From positions 62,001 through 126,000 of the forward strand of contig NZ_CP071596.1 in the NCBI RefSeq assembly GCF_017357105.1: 64,000 nucleotides of DNA. Reading direction: 5' to 3'. This document shows positions 61,124 to 64,000 of this stretch, piece after piece. Within the stretch, counting starts at the first letter, position 1; each line of letters starts with the position of its first letter. Made by a program: the position numbers and the translations under genes. Below the pieces are notes generated by a model, which saw nothing but the letters and a program-made list of their open reading frames with translations, ran no database searches and was not told the origin of the DNA. The stretch comes from Natronosalvus caseinilyticus (GTDB lineage: Archaea > Halobacteriota > Halobacteria > Halobacteriales > Natrialbaceae).

Positions 61124-61692
61124 CAGGGAATCACCCCGACGAGCGTGACGGCGAAGACGAGAAAGAGCATGCCGAAGATGTCACCCAGCGTCGTCACGAT
61201 AGGGCCGACGAGGTTGTCGGGGTCGTAGCCCGCCTTGTACCCGCCGAAGAGCACCAGAAGCAGGCCGAAGATCAACACGGTCGAGGTGAGCACGCCCGAA
61301 ATGAGCATGATGGCGAGAAACTCCCAGAGTGCGGCGGACTCCCAGCCCAGCACCGCGAGCGCGAGTCGCGTGAGCACGGCGATGACGACCGAGATACCGA
61401 TGCCGTTGACGAAGGAGGCCACGACCGCATTGACCAGCCGTTCGTCCCACGAGAAGCGCGGCTCGATCAGCCCCTGATGGAGGCCGCTGGCGAGTCGCCC
61501 CCCGAGCGCGCCGTAGACGTTCCCGCGGGTAGCGAGGAACACCGGAACCATCACGAGCAGCCCGGGAAACCGTTCGACGCTCTCGAGGAGATTCTCGAGG
61601 ATGACGCCGGACACGAGCCCGCCACCGAGCGCGATCAACAGGACCGGAAGCGTTTCCCGGTAGATCGACACGAACTCCTCTCGAGCGCTCAT
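61123..61692 (-). CDS. MgtE/SLC41-type transporter half (first)
   Basis: The 189-residue paralogue of the previous protein has the same layout: LESVERFPGLLVMVPVFLAT, RGNVYGALGGRLASGLHQG, and DPDNLVGPIVTTLGDIFGM. The duplicated acidic DxxxG/A-type motif near the C-terminus suits an ion-path site. I start it at the MSAREEF Met (61692). Mg2+ is likely by family, but Zn2+ or Co2+ are possible. Confidence 0.88.
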   Translation of the reverse strand: MSAREEFVSIYRETLPVLLIALGGGLVSGVILENLLESVERFPGLLVMVPVFLATRGNVYGALGGRLASGLHQGLIEPRFSWDERLVNAVVASFVNGIGISVVIAVLTRLALAVLGWESAALWEFLAIMLISGVLTSTVLIFGLLLVLFGGYKAGYDPDNLVGPIVTTLGDIFGMLFLVFAVTLVGVIP

Positions 61693-62391
61693 GAGGCGGC
61701 CTCCAGGCGGTTGCACGGCGTTGCTCGAGCGTCGCGTGCGGTACCGGACTCACTCGTTTCGGCCTCGAACGCCCCACGTCGATCCTCACTGGTCGCAATC
61801 TCGAACGCCCCTCGCTCGCTCGGTCCCGGTGATCGCCGTTTAGCGGCCCCCATAGACTTCACCCCGGACGTGCGAGCGGCGATGGCGACGCGGACCGACG
61901 CGTCTCTCGTCGACGGAACCGTCCGCCGGTGCGTGGGGACACACCGGATGCACAGTTCGGTGTCGGTGTCGATCGACGGGAGTGGCGGCCCACGTGAACA
62001 TGTACGTTCGTTACTGAGACGAGTCTGATAGGCGTTTTCCTCCGCACAGTCCGTGGTAACACTCGACAGTGTGCGCTCGACCGTCGTCGACCCGCCACTC
62101 AGAGCGAGACCAGCCACCACGCCAGCCAGGTCCCGCCTATCTACGGCGCGATTGGAACACAGGTCCCATGAGCGTGTCGAAGGCGGCGACGGCTCGCGCA
62201 TCGGGCCCTTCTCGAGCGTCGGACCCGTCTCGCCTCTCGGGATGAGGTCCGCTACGATTCGTCTCTCGGAGCGGGGTTCGTCGCGATTCGTCCTGGAGAC
62301 GGGGTTCGCCGTGACTTGCCTCTCGAGAGAAGGTTCACTGTAATTCGACTCGAGTGACAACGTTGAAGGATAGACTCACTCTAAACCGGGT
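61693..62391. other. Non-coding 0.7-kb stretch with degenerate repeats
   Basis: A 223-codon leftward frame overlaps the MgtE-like start by 4 bp, but its composition (Arg, Ser and Thr rich, few acidic residues) is unlike haloarchaeal proteins. Between 62215 and 62340, units resembling GATTCGTC and CTCTCG recur. I see no RNA fold. Confidence 0.5.
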
Positions 62392-63297
62392 ATGAGCGAG
62401 GGCGCACACCGACACCGACGCGACTTCCGGCGCGCAGCATGGGTGAACGTCCTCGGCAACGCCGCCAAAATCGCAGTCGAAGGGGCCGCAGGCCTCGCCT
62501 TCGGGAGTTTCTCGCTGCTCGCCGACGCCGCTCACTCCCTGGCCGACCTCGTCGCCAGCGTCGTCGTCCTGGTGTGGGGGACGAGCAGTTACGACGAACC
62601 CGACGACACCCACCCCCACGGCCACGACCGGATCGAACCCCTGACGGCGCTGTTCGTCGGCGCGGTCATCGCCCTGCTCGGCCTCTCCTTGCTCAACCAG
62701 TCGGTTCGGGGCCTCCTCTATAGCACCGACGTCAGCTTCAGTCCACTCCTGCTCGGCGCACTGGCGTTCGCGATCGCGGACATGTACCTCGTCTACCGGT
62801 ACACGCAGGCGATCAACCACGAAATCGGGTCGACCGCACTCGACGCCCTCGCGGTCGACTGCCTGAACGACATTTACACGTCGCTCGCGGCGATGATCGG
62901 CGTCCTCGGCGTCGTCTTCGGCGTTCCCGAGCTCGACGCCGTCGCGGGCGGCCTCGTGAGCCTGATCGTCGTCTCCCAGGGCGTGTCCATCGCCCGCGAG
63001 AACGTCGACTACCTCGTCGGCGCCGCCCCCTCGAGCGAGAAGCGCGAGGCCATCTCCCGGACGCTCCGGGACCATCCGGGCGTCCAGGGGATCCACGATC
63101 TCACCGTCTACTACGACGGCACGGTCCTCGAGGTGGAGGTCCACGTCGAGGTCGACGGCGAGATGCCCCTGCGCGATGCCCACGACCTCGAGACGGCGCT
63201 CGTGACGGCCCTGCGCGAACAGGACGACGTCGGGGACGCCCACGTCCACCTCGATCCATCGGGGATCGGCGAGTGGAAGGATCACGTCGAGTCCTGA
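62392..63297 (+). CDS. Cation diffusion facilitator (CDF) metal transporter
   Basis: The 301-residue proton-coupled divalent metal exporter has six helices. The transport site combines ADAAHSLADLVAS in helix 2 with DCLNDIYTSLAAM in helix 5 (Asp-x3-Asp). A histidine-bearing loop (HPHGHDRIEP) and a cytosolic C-terminal domain (about 215-300, with VTVYYDGTVLEVEVHVEVDG and HDLETALV) are present. Zn, Mn, Fe or Co are possible substrates. Confidence 0.92.
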   Translation: MSEGAHRHRRDFRRAAWVNVLGNAAKIAVEGAAGLAFGSFSLLADAAHSLADLVASVVVLVWGTSSYDEPDDTHPHGHDRIEPLTALFVGAVIALLGLSLLNQSVRGLLYSTDVSFSPLLLGALAFAIADMYLVYRYTQAINHEIGSTALDALAVDCLNDIYTSLAAMIGVLGVVFGVPELDAVAGGLVSLIVVSQGVSIARENVDYLVGAAPSSEKREAISRTLRDHPGVQGIHDLTVYYDGTVLEVEVHVEVDGEMPLRDAHDLETALVTALREQDDVGDAHVHLDPSGIGEWKDHVES

Positions 63298-63401
63298 TCG
63301 GTCGCAATGTTGGATCGTCCCCCTTGGGTCCTGTAATCGCGAGTTTCGTCCATCTCCTCTCGAGAGCGGCGAGAGCGGGCAGCGCTCGAACGTGACCACA
63401 C

Positions 63402-63418
63402 ACTATAGAACGTATAGT
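63402..63418. repeat. Inverted repeat ACTATA-N5-TATAGT upstream of the M24 gene
   Basis: The 17-bp palindrome differs from the core at 286-302 only in its loop (GAACG against GAAAG). It lies 60 bp before the ATG at 63478, with TATA-like TTTCTTAG between, so an operator function is possible. Confidence 0.55.
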
Positions 63419-63477
63419 AAACCCTTCGCCGTCCGCGTGTCGATAGGTTTCTTAGGGATCGTTCGTGACCTACGAGT

Positions 63478-64000
63478 ATGTACCAGCGGGACTTCATGGA
63501 GGGAACGCGCGGGACCCAGGCCGTCGACTGGGAGGAGCGCATCGACGTCAAACGGATGCGCCGCGAGCGAACGGAGCGCGCCCTCGAGCGCCTCCAGGAG
63601 ACCGAACTCGGCGCCATGCTCCTCGTCTCGGACCCGAACATCCGCTACGTCACCGGCCTGGCGATGACCGGCGGCAGCGGGGCCGACCACTACACCGTCC
63701 TCACGGAGGAAGGCGACGTGATCCACTGGGACACCGCCGATCACGCGAGCAACCAGCGCTTCAACTGCCCGTGGCTGCAGGACATTCGCTACGCCTGCCC
63801 TGGACTCGGCAACGTCCCCCGCGCCTCCGGGCGGGACTCCGCGCGTGACTTCCTCAAAGCGAAGATGGCCGACACCGTGGCGACCGCTCTCGAGGAGTAC
63901 GGCGTGGACGGCGAGGCGCTGGGCATCGACGTCGGGAACGCCGGCCTGGTGAGCGCCTTCGAGGACCGCGGGATCGAGGTCGACACCGAGACCGTCCCGA
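63478..64000 (+). CDS. M24-family metallopeptidase-like protein (5' part, cut by window edge)
   Basis: The first 174 residues match the creatinase/Xaa-Pro dipeptidase N-terminal domain: WEERIDVKRMRRERTERALE, LGAMLLVSDPNIRYVTGLAM, and LGIDVGNAGLVSAFEDRG. The pita-bread catalytic domain with the metal ligands lies beyond the window, so peptidase activity cannot be verified. Some relatives with this start are DMSP lyases (DddP) or creatinases. Confidence 0.82.
   Translation, partial: MYQRDFMEGTRGTQAVDWEERIDVKRMRRERTERALERLQETELGAMLLVSDPNIRYVTGLAMTGGSGADHYTVLTEEGDVIHWDTADHASNQRFNCPWLQDIRYACPGLGNVPRASGRDSARDFLKAKMADTVATALEEYGVDGEALGIDVGNAGLVSAFEDRGIEVDTETVP

Noticed and set aside
61689-62360. Leftward ORF of 223 codons overlapping the MgtE-like start by 4 bp
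   Set aside because: The overlap looks like a coupled gene, but the composition (Arg, Ser, Thr rich) and lack of any motif argue for a chance frame in GC-rich DNA.
1-64000. CRISPR arrays, rRNA genes and insertion sequences
   Set aside because: I saw no regularly spaced identical repeats with unique spacers, no rRNA-like sequence, and no transposase or terminal inverted repeats.

Overview
The window is haloarchaeal chromosome (class Halobacteria; a Natrialbales-type genome is my best guess, inferred from style only). The support is high GC with abundant CTCGAG, acidic proteins, twin-arginine signals on nearly every exported protein, a group II thermosome, an archaellum (arl) operon with class III signal archaellins, short-leader promoters with TATA boxes just upstream of ATG, and haloarchaea-specific small proteins.

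Layout. 0.3-3 kb: a CapA-like lipoprotein divergent from a cellulose-synthase-like glycosyltransferase. 3-6 kb: the tetrapyrrole operon hemC-cobA-hemD, then tRNA-Gly(CCC) with a duplicated 3' end. 6.3-7.5 kb: nadE and a DUF1328 peptide. 7.6-16.1 kb: the archaellum operon arlCE-F-G-H-I-J on the minus strand, divergent from two tandem archaellin genes and a short acidic ORF. 16.3-17.5 kb: a 41-residue protein and an SRAP/HMCES-type protein. 17.5-31.2 kb: an apparent iron regulon. An iron ABC permease, an iron-binding lipoprotein, a GMC/gluconate-dehydrogenase pair, glycosyltransferases, a UPF0104 flippase-like protein and an RGP-like glucan-protein synthase surround five DtxR-type operators (TTAGGnnnnCCTAA). 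A phosphatase/sulfatase-like enzyme and an epimerase sit among them without a visible operator. 31.5-33.1 kb: thermosome. 33.3-38.1 kb: a NitT/TauT/NMT1-type ABC system whose first gene is an HTH protein fused to a cytosolic copy of the substrate-binding domain. 38.4-42.5 kb: an amphi-Trp protein, two CaCA antiporters, an ArsR-type HTH protein and a decayed antiporter fragment.

42.7-50.7 kb is the other striking block: a GSDH-type quinoprotein sugar dehydrogenase, a cupredoxin/beta-propeller/COG4315 chimera, a DUF7282-like cupredoxin with an acidic repeat tail, an eight-bladed PQQ-dehydrogenase-like protein without signal peptide, and an unrecognised 317-residue protein. Together they look like an extracellular quinoprotein-to-blue-copper oxidation module. 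No PQQ synthesis genes are present in the window.

51-64 kb is mixed: a conserved haloarchaeal protein, an ABC exporter, a small membrane protein, a DUF4397 Tat protein divergent from a large CARDB-repeat surface protein, two small membrane proteins, citrate synthase, a split MgtE/SLC41 pair, a CDF metal transporter and the 5' part of an M24 peptidase-family gene cut by the window edge.

Functions were assigned by reading motifs; no database search was run. Start codons were chosen from promoter distance, overlap with the upstream gene and where family homology should begin.
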